Notes: generated by a model not told the origin, from the sequence alone. A stretch of 64,000 nt of DNA from Musa acuminata AAA Group (GCF_036884655.1 NC_088354.1:19058501-19122500), one strand, 5' to 3'. Positions 35,600-48,526 are shown, counted from the stretch's first letter. Made by a program: numbers and translations.

Positions 35600-38500
35600 C
35601 GTAAAGCTAGCTCAGTGAGGACATACCGCTTATCAGGAGAGCATCAGAATGGAAGGAAGGATTCAAATGGAGAGAATAGAACCCATTATAATTCCGATGC
35701 ATTGTCGAAGATGACTGCTACTGTTTGGCCAGTGGGGGGCTACCAAGATGTGGCTGTGGGTGGCCTGTGGAACTCGTGGCCAGGAGTGGCTTCTCTCTTG
35801 CTTTGACTTCCAAGAAATCTCTATCTCCTAATGCTGTCCTTCCACACCTTGATTCAGGAAGCTGCTAAGGGCTGTGACAGTGCATTAAAAATTGGTATCT
35901 ACTGATGCTGCTTTGCCACACTTTCTTTGGCAGTGTTTGGACTCCCGACAGCAAAGTATGACGGCAGATGGTGAACAGTACAACTTGCGTCGGAAGAAAT
36001 CATCCGCACAGCCACTCTCAGCAAAGATGCTTTTGGATAAACCATCTTGGAAGGAATTTTAGTAGTTGGGTGGTGAAAAGTTGCTTCTCATCTCTTCTTA
36101 ACTGACAAGATACTTGTAGTCGAATTCCTTCCCTTTTTTGTGTGTTCTGTTGGTGGTTGACCAAAATTAAGGATGAGAGGGTTAGAATTTGCATGATATT
36201 GGGAGGGCTCTCAAATCAAAAGCTAAAAGCTTGATTAATGGAGAGGTGAATGGAATCAAAGCAAGATATTATTTAAGCAGAATGTGCAAATCAAAGTGCT
36301 CTGAAATAGATAATTATATTCCCATGAGATTAACCGGAGGAAAGCATGGGCACTGTCAGCAGAAAACAAAATTGTGAGAATAATTATGGTATCTGCTTGG
36401 AGAGTCATTTACTTACTGTCTCTAAATTGGCAATATCCATAAGCTTATTAGATATGTGAAGTCTGAGAGGGACATGACATGACAACAAGTTTTTGTTAAT
36501 GTTAGGTTTTAAGATCATTTTTCTTATATTTATAAGGAAACTAAAAACTCGAGAATTTTCTTTTAAAAATGTGGACATGACAATAAGTTTTTGTTAATGT
36601 TAGGTTTAAGATCATCATATGTAATTTTACCTCTATAAGTAAAATCTTGATTGCAAACAAATAAATATATGGTTTTATCGGATCTCGCCCTCTGATGATT
36701 TTTCCTAATAGGCTGATGATATACATATTTTTTTTTTTTGGTATATTTATAAGGAAACTAAAAAACTACAGAATTTTCTTTCATTCAAAATGTCAAATTA
36801 TTTTAATAGCCTCTATTAAAAAAATTCTTGCATAAATGCTCTTGTGAACTAACAGAGTAAAAAGAATCATGACAATAAATCAAAATAACCACTACAATAA
36901 CCATCTCCATTAATACTCATAAATATATCAGATATCGACTTTCTGAAACATCAACTTCCACAAGAGATGTAAAGTGATGAATGAAGTGAATACTAATTAA
37001 AAGCACATCCATCACACATTGTGAGTGACATGTTTGATGTCAATAATTTTGCCCGATGGTTGGACTATGGCAATCGAACTGGAACTGGAATTTTTTTGCA
37101 GTAATATATAATGCTTATTAAACAAACTTTGCCTCAAGGAAAAAGCAACATGATGATGAGACCTGCTAAAAAATCTGCTCCCATTTTCTCACTTGCTCAT
37201 TCTTCTTGTGATGCAGAGACTATGTTCATATTGCTGGTAATCACGGAATGGATAAGAGTTGGAATCTGGATTCGCCACAGCTCGATCGACAGATGTCAAC
37301 CGAGCAATGGGCGTGGCATGGTTAGGAACTGGAGGACTACTTTGTGCAATGCATTCAAGCACTTGAATTAATTCCTTCAGCAACTCGGGAAAGGTGTGCT
37401 TGTGGCTCTTGTTGCTTCTGCATTAAAGAGCATCGGTTGGCTTTGGCATGTGGTGTCTAATGCCGAGCGCACTGCAAGAAACCAAGTGGCCCTTGTTGGG
37501 ATTCTGAGCCACCACTCATCTCCATGAATCAACTGCAAGATGGAGCTTCAGCATTACAATGTGTTTTTGTACACTGGCTTTGTGGCTTTCATTAGAGAGA
37601 TGATGGAACTTCTTGCGCCTTGTGACAGTGAAAGTGCAATCATCTCTCTTAGTAGACAGCCATCAGCGGACAGAAACCAAACTTTCCTGGGTTTGTATTA
37701 TTCTCTTTTAGGGTGGCCTTTAAAAAACACTTTTGTCAGACCATTAAAAATCTTTGGAGGTTAGAGTGTAGAATTAAGATTAATTGAAAAGAAAGCATAT
37801 TTATTTATATGGGCAATATATGTACGTACCCCAATTGACTGATTGATTGATTATATTGGCAAAAGCAGTATAAGATTGATTGTGTATGATATCAATTGAG
37901 ATAGAACTTTGATGTCACTTAATTGTTGTTCGAATATCAAGTTTTTGGTCAATAAGTCGCAAAAAGTTGAGGTGTCAAATTCAATTTGGACTACTAAAAG
38001 TACGCTTCACAGTAGAGCAATAATTTGTTTTGTATATATTGTTGTCCAACAATTTTGCAAGTGTCATCTTTATCACAAATCACAAACATCAGTGTTTAAC
38101 TTAACCCAACCAGGAATAGTTTACTTTATTTAACCCATATAAAATTAATTATTCATTCTATTACCCTTAGGAAGGGTGGATCTCACATAATGGCTGGTAA
38201 ATATAATTTTTTGGAACCAGGTCCCTAATATAGAGGATAATTTTCCTGTAAATGAAGAGAAACCATAATTGATTTGTAATGATAGACTCAACTCCCAAAG
38301 TCAAGGGAGGATCTTTCTTGAAGCTAATCACTAATATTTCAAGACTCTTTGAGGAGGAATTGGGTTGAACTTGAGACCATTTATCTCAAACTTGATTGAA
38401 TAGGGATATTAAAAAAAGTGTGTAATGCTTTTAATTATATTGTGACATAATGGACAAGATTAATAGGGTTGTATGTGTAGCCAGTGAAATCTATTTATAG

Positions 38501-38650
38501 TAGGCAACCTCTTGTAGAGTCATTTTCAACACAACATTTGGATTTTTAGAGTAATAGGAAGTTTCTATAAATTATTGTCAGTCGTATCAATTGGATTGTA
38601 GCGCATAATTCTTCTATTTTAAGAAACATTAAGCCTCTTTAGTTATAGTT
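35600..38650. other. Intergenic, no gene recognised
   Basis: BBX upstream region followed by about 2.5 kb of AT-rich DNA. A moderately GC-rich patch at 37110-37700 has several short open frames but no recognisable domain. Near 36475-36790 about 50-bp segments recur (ACAAGTTTTTGTTAATGTTA, and TATTTATAAGGAAACTAAAA), each present twice. Confidence 0.5.
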
Positions 38651-38653
38651 TTA

Positions 38654-38940
<287 letters not shown>

Positions 38941-40764
38941 GATTGAATGGCCAAGTAAGACTTTTTATCAACCTCGAAACATGAAAAGATATCATCGATA
39001 CACATGAAATAACTAGTGCTATAATTAGGGCCAAACTTAAAGGGAGAACGATGATTAGACTCAATATCTTGAGTATAAAGTTAAGCTAAAATTTACTAAG
39101 TAGAGAGAGGGTCTTCTTGTCTTAACTCGGTATCAACTATTGAAAGTTAAAGAAATATGGCCACTAATGAAATAGACAAAAGATGAAGAGGAAATATAAG
39201 CTTGGGTCTAGTTTTGAAGTTCATAAGAGAAATTCATAATAGAGAGAACACAAAGAATAGCTACGCAAGAGAGGTCAAAAGCTTTTTTTAAGTCAATCTT
39301 AACAATGACTAAATATTTTTTTCCCTTAGAGGAGTTAATGGTACGAGCAACCTCTTGCGCAATTAGTTTATTATCATGAATGTTTTGATTAGGAAGAAAG
39401 ATTGTTTGGTGGGGACTAATGAGATAATGAAGATAAGGTTTCATATGGTTAGAAAAAACCTTAATTAAAATATGATAGTTAACATTAGATAAAGTAATAG
39501 TTCGATAATGAATAATCATAGTCGGGTTTTTATCTTAGGGATAAAAAAGTAAAAATGATTTTGGTCCAGCAAAGAGGGATGAAAGCATGTGGAACCATTT
39601 AAAAATATTAAAAGGAGAGGGGATAATGACATTCAAATAAGTTCAATAAATAAGTTATTGGGCTAAGACTCTTTCCCATCCCTAAGGACCAAACCATAGA
39701 GTGAATCTCATCTATAGTAAATGATTTGATTAGAGATAGTCTTCTTCCATTGTAACATCTAGGAGGGGATGCATGACCAACTAGTGCAAATTTGAGGTGT
39801 AGGGAGGAGATTACTATAAGTCAATGTAATACTAGCAAATTAGGGAATTAATTTTATTAGTGCAAGAATCAACCCCTGCTAGGGTTCAAGATACCTTTAA
39901 TAAAGTTTTTATAATGATGATTAGCTAAAATATTAAATAAGTATTTGACATTTCTATCACCATCATTTATTCGGAAGCATTTTGCTTTAGCCCACCATCT
40001 AAGATTAATTTGCTTAATGAGGATAAACTGACAGTTGTACAAAGAATTTAATTACTAGAGGTTAGAATCATAAATGGTAAACTCTTCAATTTAGGATTCA
40101 AAAGCTGAGTGTATGTTCTAGTATGAATCTAAAGAATCTCTAAATTATAATCTAAATCGCTAAGCTGAGTGTATGTTCTAGTATGAAAAAACACCTCTCA
40201 ACTTACAGAGATTGATTGTTTTAGTGTTATTTGAAGGGTTACTCTAATTGGATTTAACCAAATTGATTGTTTTAGTATACTCGGACTAAAAGTTTTGAAA
40301 TCGAAAAAGTATGTACTAATCATATTCATGTTTAATATGAAACTTAATCGTTCTAAGAATAAATGAATCTAGAGAGGACTAGCAAAAACTCTATCAAGAT
40401 GTATATAGATGCATGATCCTTTCGATTATTACACCAAGTGAACTTAGAACTAAAAAAACCCAAATTCTTTAAAACATAATTTTTTTGTAAAATCCCAAAA
40501 AGTTCAAACATATTAGTTAGTTTGAAAATGATGACCACCATATTTATCAAAGCCATGTAAAATATAGTCAAAGTCACCTAAAATACATCGTCGAATGTTA
40601 GAAAAGTTAAGCTCCGAATGTTAGACAAGTTAAGCTCCAAAAGATTATTTCAAATATTATTTCAAAAAATAGCAATGTACTAGCACAAACTATAAACTCC
40701 TGTAAGAAACCAAAGCCAACCATTTTATAATTGAATAACAAAATGAATAAATTCTGGTTGAGTA
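38941..40764 (-). mobile_element. L1-type LINE remnant, endonuclease and reverse transcriptase part
   Basis: On the minus strand the endonuclease motif GDFDYILHGFDKYGG-like (about 40530-40590) is followed by FFSSKFTWCNNRKDHASIYI (about 40400-40470). These are typical of the APE endonuclease of plant L1 LINEs. The reverse transcriptase follows: PYLHYLISPHQTIFLPNQNI, LIAQEVARTI and VIVKIDLKKAFD (39208-39519). A mutated catalytic box, [15 protein letters not shown] (about 38955-39005), comes last. Stops and frameshifts are frequent, so the copy is dead. Its upstream half lies at 48532-50300, separated by the LTR element inserted at 40765. Confidence 0.8.
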
Positions 40765-40769
40765 AATAT
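40765..40769. repeat. Target-site duplication AATAT, left copy
   Basis: The five bases before the left LTR are identical to the five after the right LTR (48527-48531). This is as expected for a copia-type insertion and shows that the LINE was the target. Confidence 0.85.
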
Positions 40770-42462
40770 TATTAGGATCGGAGCGGCACTAAGAGGGGGG
40801 GTAAATTAGTGCAGCGGATTAGAACTTGTAAATTTGAAAATGATTTCGTAAATACGTAGAGATTTCAATTCGTCAATGACTTGGAGAAAGTAGCTCGAGT
40901 AAAGTGAGAAGATGAAAACCGAAAACTTGCTGCTATGTAAATAATAGTTTCAAAAAAGTAAGAACTCACACATTCAATGAACGCACCAATTTAAAGTGAT
41001 TCGGTCAAAATGACCTACATCCACTGGCGAAGCCTTCTCCAATGAGGCTCCCAACTTCCACTAGCAAATCACTTTGAAGAGAAAGGACAAATACCTCTCT
41101 TACAACCTTTTACAAGTGGTTCACACTCTTACAAATTTTCAAAGAGAAAGAGGGAGGTGAACACTCAAGCTATTGAAAACAAAAACTTGCTAAAGACTTT
41201 GCTAAGACTTTTATCTCAATCTCTTGTTTCTCAAAGGTTGTATTCTCTACTGAGAATTGAGGGGTATTTATAGGCCCCAAGAGGATTCAAATTTGGGCTC
41301 CAAATTTTGAATTCTCTTGGGTTTCCGAGGCTGGCGGTGCCACCGCCTGTTAGTGTCTGACACTGACAGTGTACTGGCGGTGCCACCACCGGACCTCTCG
41401 GGTGCTGGGCGGTGCCACCGCTCAGTCCAACGGTGCCACCGCTCAGTTCTCGGGTTCTGGGCGATGCCACCGCCTACACTATTTTAGCTCACTAGTTGGG
41501 CTCCAAACTTGGCCCAAACCAGTCCGAACTCGGGCCCAATTGGCCTCTACTTGGGTTATAGGATTAACACCTAATCCTAACCCTAATTAACATGCTAACT
41601 AAAAATTTAAAGATATTTCCTAAGCTATTACAAAGTCCGTAAGTCAAGACTTCTTCCGCTGAGCTTCCGACGAACTTCCGACCGATAAACTTCGGAAACC
41701 ATTCTACAGACTCCCGGCAAGCTCCTAGACTTCACGATTTGATCTTAGCAAGTTCCAATAAGCTTCTTCGGCAAGCTACGATCTTTCTTGGTGAGCTCCG
41801 CGAACTTCCGACGTACCTTCCGGCGAGCTTCCGAAAACCCTTCGGCAAGTTCCCTACTCATTCTCGGCTAGTTTCGGCAACATTCTCGACAAACCTTCGG
41901 ACGTTCGTCGAACTCTCGAACTCGCAACAAATCCTTCGGCAAGCTCCCTACTCATTCTCAGCTAGTTCCGGCAATATTCCCGATGAACCTTCGGACTTCC
42001 GTCGAACTCTCGAACTCGCAACAAATCCTTCATGCTTGACTCCGACACTTTGTTTCGCTTTATGTCTTCGTCATTATCGTAGTTAATCCTACACACACAA
42101 GCCAAAACTCTACTCCGATCTAGACAATTATTACAACGCGAATTGACATTCTATTGCCCGACACATCATTGGTTGGCGCTTCGTCCGATTCTTTAGTGCA
42201 TTGTCCTCTTTTGCGACTTGTTGCCCAATTAGCGGTTGACCTTCGCAACCCCGATATCCTTGGCGCAATTCCGCTCTTGGCCCGATGCCCGACGTCCGAA
42301 GCCTTCTGCTGTCCAATATCCTGATGTGATCTCCTCCGGCGCAACGTCAATTCCTCCCGCGTTAACTGTCTAATCCTGATCGAGTAGACTGCATCACTCA
42401 AAATGCAGTTAAACATCTAAACACAATCAATTAGTTTCATCATCAAAATCCAAGATTCAACA
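40770..42462 (-). repeat. Sirevirus-like 3' LTR (left copy)
   Basis: 1693 bp, bounded by TGTTGAATC (mirrored at 42462) and a TATTAGGATC end at 40770 in which the expected TG/CA terminus has mutated. A TATAAATA box lies at 41265-41272 on the minus strand. Five GGTGCCACC-centred imperfect palindromes lie at about 41334-41480. A 94-bp tandem duplication (41841-41934 and 41935-42028) explains most of the length difference from the other LTR. Confidence 0.88.
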
Positions 42463-42480
42463 ATCTCCCCCTTTTTTATG
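42463..42480 (-). promoter_or_regulatory. Polypurine tract of the LTR element
   Basis: On the minus strand CATAAAAAAGGGGGAGAT abuts the 3' LTR start TGTTG. This is the plus-strand-priming site for reverse transcription and its sequence is the typical Sirevirus form. Confidence 0.85.
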
Positions 42481-45400
42481 ATGACAACTAATTAATGACT
42501 AACGGAGTTAACCTTAACTCCCCGGAGTTTAACCAAACTCCCCCTATCAATATGCCATTGATAGAACACTTAGATTATCCCAAATCCAAGTAACATTCAT
42601 CACATGTTATGAAAAACATTTAAACCATCATGCAAATATATATAAAATATTCAATTTAATGCATGAAGTCATCAATATACTTCTCCCCCTATGTCATTAA
42701 CAAAAAGGAGAAGTAGCTCTAGCTATTTTAAAATATATTCAAGTTTTTGTAACATGAAGCTAGATTTTTATCACAACATATAAGCACAAAAGCATAGTAA
42801 AATTCTTAAGTTCAATCATGGCAATTCAACACTTGCTTCTTGTGCAAGATTGCACTTTGCTTTTGTTTGTATGTTCTAACTAGCAAAAGCTTTCTCCCCT
42901 TTGTTTTTATCGAAAAGAAGGGAAGAGTACAAGCTAACCAGCATTTGCCTTAAGCTAGCAATCTTTCTCCCCCTATATCATTGCCGAAAAGAAGGAGAGG
43001 AACCAATGATTTAGACTTTTACATAAATTATGAAATTGCATCAATCAATATTTCAATCATCACATGATATATACAAGACAAAAATGCAAAGAAATCATGT
43101 CATGAAAGACATCAATTGTTAAACATGATATGATAATAGTCTAAAAAATTTTTAATTTGCGATACATGTGATACATTGCGATACTAAAAAATTTAATGCG
43201 ATACTTTTAAGGATATCAACCTATTTTTGATACAAAGCATGGCAAGAGCAATTATATTGCAAGTTTTCTAAGTTTTACATTTTTTGCTTCTTTCGAGATA
43301 GCAATTCTTTGCTTCTGTACAAGCTAGCAACTTTTACGATATGCAAGTTTTACTATATACAAGCTAGCAAATTTAAAGATGTGTAAGTTGGCATATTTGT
43401 TTTTCTTTACAATGTGCATGATAGTATTTCTTTGTAATGTTCAAGATAGCAAATTGTATATTATGCTAGCTAGCAAATTAAAGATGTTCAAGAAAGCAAG
43501 CTCTTTCTTCTCTTTTGAGAAGTATCATTTTTGCTTCCTTAGCAAAATACCAAACTAGCAAGGGACCATGTTTTACATGAGGCAAGCAAACAATTTGGCA
43601 AGTGTTACATTTGTATCTTTTCTTTAGATGTGCAAGAAAGTAAGCAAGTTTTTGCATTTTCTTGACTTATGCAAGGTAGCTAATTTCTCTTTGAGATGAC
43701 CCTTTACATCAATTCAAGATAGCATATTAGCAACTCTTTCTCTCCCTTTGTCATTGGCAAAAAGAAAGGAAGATTCAAGTCATGAATATCAAAATAATAA
43801 TTTTATCATGAACATTTCATCATTGTGTGCATCATTATTGCATGCATAATACCAAATCATCATATATATTTTCAAAACATATAAACTCATCATTATATGC
43901 ATGATTCCAAATCATCATTCATATCATTTCAATCATTGTTTCAATCATCACTATAACTCATCATGCACAAAATGTAAAATCATATAACGTGATACAAACA
44001 TTTATTTTCAAAATATTTATCACTATTTTCATGTATGATAATAAAGTATTCATGATACCGAACATTAAGTCAACAATGATTCATTTTATCAAATCTCTTT
44101 TTTTTATAAATAACAAAAATTGTAGGTGTAGAAAGAAGAGATTGTGAAAAAAAAATCTCAAGTAGTAAATCCAAGAAGTCAAGATCATAATTCGAATACA
44201 AACTCATTCAAATTCAAATCGTCAAATTCATCAAAATCTCAACATTACTTTCAAGAGATTCGAAATGGTATACATAGATTTATCATAAAGCAAATTAATT
44301 TTCAATCATCACATAAGGCATTTAAAGAATTTTTGAAACATAGGAGAATGATTAATTTAAGCATGCAATGTTTCAATCAAATTCAAGTCATGAATACCAA
44401 TACTTTCATATTGTGAGTATCAATTCATGAATACCAAAAGATATTATTTGTGATTCTAATTTTGCAAGATCAAGATTATGAGTTAGATAAAACTCATTCA
44501 AATCAAATCGTTAACTTGAAATTCATAATCAAGTCATCAAAATCAATTTCGAGATTCACAAAATATCATGAAATCATTAATCTCGATCAGATGGGAAAAA
44601 TATTTTTTAAGTGATTCTTTTTCATCTAAGCATGCCTTAGTCATTATATGCTAAATCAAGATAAGCATAAAAGTTCAAGACGTAAAGGCAAAATCTTATA
44701 AAACAACTCATCAAGCAAGATTTTAAACATCTTTTTTCAAGCCAGAGTAAGTCAAGGATTCAATTATCTCATGTCATGAATTCCAACAGGCATCTCAAAT
44801 TATCAATATCACATTAAAAAGATATTTCATAAAGTTATATCGATAAGTGATTCATTTGTATCATTTCATTTTCGGAAGATTCTCCTCTTTGGTAAATAAA
44901 TCTAGGAGAACAAAATGAATTAAGGGAGATATAACATGATTGAAGAATTGAACCTGATTCATATTTAAAATGTGTCTCATGTCATAAGTATGAATCAAGC
45001 ATTTGTGAAATCTGAAATCATCCTCAAAGTCACATTTAATCAATTTATACATGACAAGCATAGATTTATTGAAAAGTCGATGAGATAGAGGATCGCATTT
45101 CGTTTTTATAAATTTCTATTCATGTGATTTGCTTCTTATAAGCATGCCTTTACCTTTAATAAAACAAGTGTCAACATTTAAGATGGAAAGGTAAATTTCG
45201 AAAAACAAATCATCAAGCATGATTCTATGATAATATCCTTTTAATATCTTGATATTCATCATCAAGTATGATTTTAAAAAATATGTTCAAAAGAAATCAT
45301 TAAGACCAAATGCATGAAACACTCATTTATTTTCAAAATATTCATCATGTTTATTTTCATGAGATTCACAAGATTAATAAAATAAATTCATTAATCTCAA

Positions 45401-46100
45401 TAGGATAGAAATTTCATTTCCATTTCATACAATTGATTTCATGTGAGGGTATTCAAATCTTTTGTGAAAACATATATCATCATTTAAACTCGAAACATAA
45501 GTTTCGTCATGAAGCCATCAAGACCAAACACATCATGATATCACATCTATCATCAAAAGACTATCAAGAAATTCATACATAGATGTACATGCACTATGTC
45601 ATCTTAATATGTCATGAGAATGTCACCTTAATTCGTCATAAAAACGATTAGACCAAAAACATGTTAATCTAAAATGAGAGTTTCAAATCAACATTTACTT
45701 CAAAAACTTATGCATGGCATAAAATCATCAAGATACACATGGATTAATCCTAAGCATTATCACATATCATATAATTATCATCCTAAATGTTGCATACATC
45801 ATTCAACATTTCAAAACATAACATGCATGAAACCTTAGCAATATACTTTTTATGATCAAATTTTTAAATTTTCAAAGATGCTAAAAAGAAAAATAATTTT
45901 TTATTTCCTATTCCTACTATCTAAATTAAGCACTCATTAAAAACTTCAAGTAATTTCAAAATAATTCAAGAGAGTTGAGTTACTTACCTTGTAATCGAAG
46001 CCCGTCAAAGCCCAATTCGTCGTTTCACCTTTGGAAGTTCTTGATTCATCCTTGGTTGCCTTCCTCTTCTTTGGCCTCTTCCTCCGTTCAAGTTCATTAT
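42481..46100 (-). other. AT-rich internal region lacking pol
   Basis: About 3.6 kb between the polypurine tract and gag. It holds many repeats of TCATCAAGAT/ATTCAAATCA type and at least four extra purine tracts on the minus strand (near 42536, 42681, 42964 and 43738), each next to a GACATAGGGGGAGAAG-like or ATGACAAAGGGAGA-like word. No conserved coding sequence recognised. Confidence 0.6.
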
Positions 46101-46142
46101 TTATTTTAGATTTTGTTTAATAAACTTATTAAGATTTAGTGT

Positions 46143-46721
46143 TCAAAGTTCAAGTTCATCATTGTCCTCATCACTTGAGTCATTGCTCAAGTGGTATTCA
46201 TTTGTCCGGAGTTCCAAATCCTTCCTGTTCTTTTGAAGGTGATTTTGTTCATCATGTTCATCATGTGCATTGTGCATCATTTCATATGTCATCAACGAAC
46301 CAATTAGTTCTTCAAGTGAAAAAATATTTAAATCTTTTGTTTCATTTATTGTGGTTATTTTAGGATCCCACCTTTTTGGAAGGGATCTTAAGATCTTGCT
46401 TACGAGATCAAAATTCGAAAAAGATTTACTAAGAACTCTTAGATTATTGACGACATCCGTGAAACGGGTGTACATGTCGCCTATAGTCTCGCTTGGTTGC
46501 ATTCGAAAAAGCTCAAAATCATGCAATAAAATGTTAACTTTCGAGTCTTTGACTCTACTAGTTCCCTCGTGCGTGATTTCAAGTGTTCGCCAAATATCAA
46601 AAACCGTTTCGCACATAAAAATCCGATTGAACTCATTTTTGTCCAAAGCACAAAATAAGGCATTCATAGCCTTTGCGTTTAAAGAAAAATACTTGTTCTC
46701 CAAATCCGACCATTCATTCAT
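46143..46721 (-). CDS. Copia gag (UBN2-type) remnant
   Basis: Open frame of 192 residues starting MNEWSDLENKYFSLNAKAMN. The gag-type core follows: FDIWRTLEITHEGTSRVKDS, FELFRMQPSETIGDMYTRFT, LPKRWDPKITTINETKDLNI and LEELIGSLMTYEM. This matches the UBN2/Retrotran_gag family that forms the capsid of copia-like particles. The end (SSDEDNDELEL) is acidic. A zinc knuckle is not seen in frame; basic KRRKRPKKRKA-like sequence lies a little downstream in another frame, implying a frameshift or gap. The gag start probably lies upstream, toward the primer site. It is likely a decayed but partly intact capsid gene. Confidence 0.8.
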   Translation of the reverse strand: MNEWSDLENKYFSLNAKAMNALFCALDKNEFNRIFMCETVFDIWRTLEITHEGTSRVKDSKVNILLHDFELFRMQPSETIGDMYTRFTDVVNNLRVLSKSFSNFDLVSKILRSLPKRWDPKITTINETKDLNIFSLEELIGSLMTYEMMHNAHDEHDEQNHLQKNRKDLELRTNEYHLSNDSSDEDNDELEL

Positions 46722-46922
46722 CGGTTTAGAGGGAAGTTAAAAACCGTTTTCAATGATATTCCATAAATCCAAATTCATAGAAATCAAGAAAACTCTCATT
46801 CGAGTTTTCCAATAAGTGTAGTCCAATCCGTTAAACAACGGTGGACGAACAACAGATAAGCCCTCTTGAAAGCCATGAAGAGTCATTTCTCTCGAGTGTA
46901 AATCCAAAATGAGAAATATCGA

Positions 46923-46934
46923 GCTCTGATACCA
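46923..46934 (-). promoter_or_regulatory. tRNA-iMet primer-binding site
   Basis: TGGTATCAGAGC on the minus strand, two bases after the LTR end. It is complementary to the 3' end of plant initiator methionine tRNA and is the standard site for Ty1/copia elements. Confidence 0.9.
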
Positions 46935-46936
46935 AT

Positions 46937-48526
46937 TGTTAGGATCGGAGCGGCACTAAGAGGGGGGGGGGAGTGAATTAGTGCAACAGATTAAAACTTA
47001 TAAATTTAAAAATGATTTCGTAAATGCATAGAATTTCAATTCGTCAATCACTTGGAGAAAGTAGCTAGAGTAAAGTGAGAAGATGAAAACCGAAAGCTTG
47101 TTGCTATATAAATAATAGTTTCAAAAAAGTAAGAACTCACACATTCAAGGAACGCACCAATTCAAAGTGGTTCGGTCAAAATGACCTACATCCACTTGCG
47201 AAGCCTTCTCTAATGAGGCTCCCAACTTCCACTAGGAAATCACATTGAAGGGGAAGGACAAATACCCCTCTTACAACCTTTTATAAGTGGTTCACACTCA
47301 TACAAATTTTCAAAGAGAAAGAGGGAGGTGAACACTCAAGCTATTGAAAACAAAACTTGCTAAAGACTTTGCTAAGACTTTTATCTCAATCTCTTGCTTC
47401 TCAAAGGTTGTATTCTCTGCTGAGAATTGAGGGGTATTTATAGGCCCCAAGAGGATTCAAATTTGGGCTCTAAAATTTGAATTCTCTTGGGTTTCCGAGG
47501 CTAGCAGTGCCACCGCTTGTCAGTGTCTGACACTGATAGTATACTGGCGGTGCCACCGCCGGACCTCTCGAGTGCTGGGTGGTGCCACCGCTCAGTTCTC
47601 GGGTTCTAGGCAGTGCCACCACCTACACTATTTCAGCTCACTGGTTGGGCTCCAAACTTGGCCCAAACCAGTCCGAACTCGGGCCCAATTGGCCTCTACT
47701 TGGGTTATAGGATTAACACCTAATCCTAACCCTAATTAACATACTAACTATGAATTTAAAGACATTTCCTAAGCTATTACAAAGTTCGCAAGTCAAGACT
47801 TCTTCCGATGAGCTTCCGACGAACTTCCGGTGATCTTCCGATAAACTTTCGGAAACCATTCTGCAGACTCTCGGCAAGCTCCTAGACTTCACGATTTGAT
47901 CTTGACGAGTTCCGACGAGCTTCTTTGGCAAGCTATGATCTTTCTCGGTGAGCTCCGCGAACTTCTGACGTACCTTCCGGCGAGCTTCCGAAAACCCTTC
48001 GGCAAGCTCCCTACTCATTCTCGGCTAGTTCCGGCAACATTCCCAACGAACCTTCGGACTTTCGTCGAACTCTCGAACTCGCAACAAATCCTTCGTGCTT
48101 GACTCTGACACTTTATTTCGCTTTATGTCTTCGTCGTTATCGTAGTTAATCCTGCACGCACAAGCCAAAACTCTACTCTGATCTAGACAATTATTACAAC
48201 GCGAATTGATATTCTATTGCTTGGCACGTCATTGGTTGGCGCTTCGTTCGATTCTTCAACGCATTGTCCTCTCTTGCGGCTTGTTGCCCAATCGGCGGTT
48301 GACCTCCGCAACCCCGATATCCTTGGCGCAATTCCGCTCTTGGCCCGATGCCGACGTTCGAAGCCTTCTACCGTCCAATATCCTAACGTGATCTCCTCCG
48401 GCGCAACGTCAATTCCTCCTGCGTTAACTATCTAATCCTGATCGAATAGACCTGCATCACTCAAAATATAATTAAACATCTAAACATAATCATATTAGTT
48501 TCATCATCAAAATCCGAAATTTAACA
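46937..48526 (-). repeat. Sirevirus-like 5' LTR (right copy)
   Basis: 1590 bp, ending TGTTAGGATC (46937) and TTAACA (48526). The TATAAATA box lies at 47435-47442 on the minus strand, in the same place relative to the LTR end as in the other copy. Four GGTGCCACC palindromes are present and the 94-bp segment is single. Several scattered substitutions against the left LTR indicate an insertion that is not very recent. Confidence 0.88.

Larger units (their letters stand above)
40770..48526 (-). mobile_element. Non-autonomous Sirevirus-like Ty1/copia element
   Basis: A 7.76-kb element on the minus strand with LTRs at 40770-42462 and 46937-48526. The primer-binding site (46923-46934) matches the initiator-Met tRNA. 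The polypurine tract is at 42463-42480. The flanking 5-bp duplication is AATAT. Internally only a gag region is recognisable (46143-46721); I find no protease, integrase, reverse transcriptase or RNase H in the remaining 3.5 kb, which is AT-rich and stop-ridden. The polypurine motif AAAAAAGGGGGAGAT, the two-base gap before the primer site, the repeated purine tracts near the 3' LTR and the palindrome-rich LTRs fit Sireviruses. The element must therefore have been mobilised by a partner's enzymes, or it lost pol after insertion. Confidence 0.85.

Noticed and set aside
35025..35806. Long plus-strand frames opposite BBX exon 1 (169-206 codons)
   Set aside because: They cover the conserved B-box on the other strand and a GA repeat; a codon-bias shadow.
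37111..37764. GC-richer patch with several open frames
   Set aside because: I looked for an exon chain on both strands and could not assemble one or recognise any motif.
41739..42416. Open frames in the left LTR and their copies at 47713-48435
   Set aside because: Same LTR short-repeat origin; they are not conserved between the two LTRs in reading phase.
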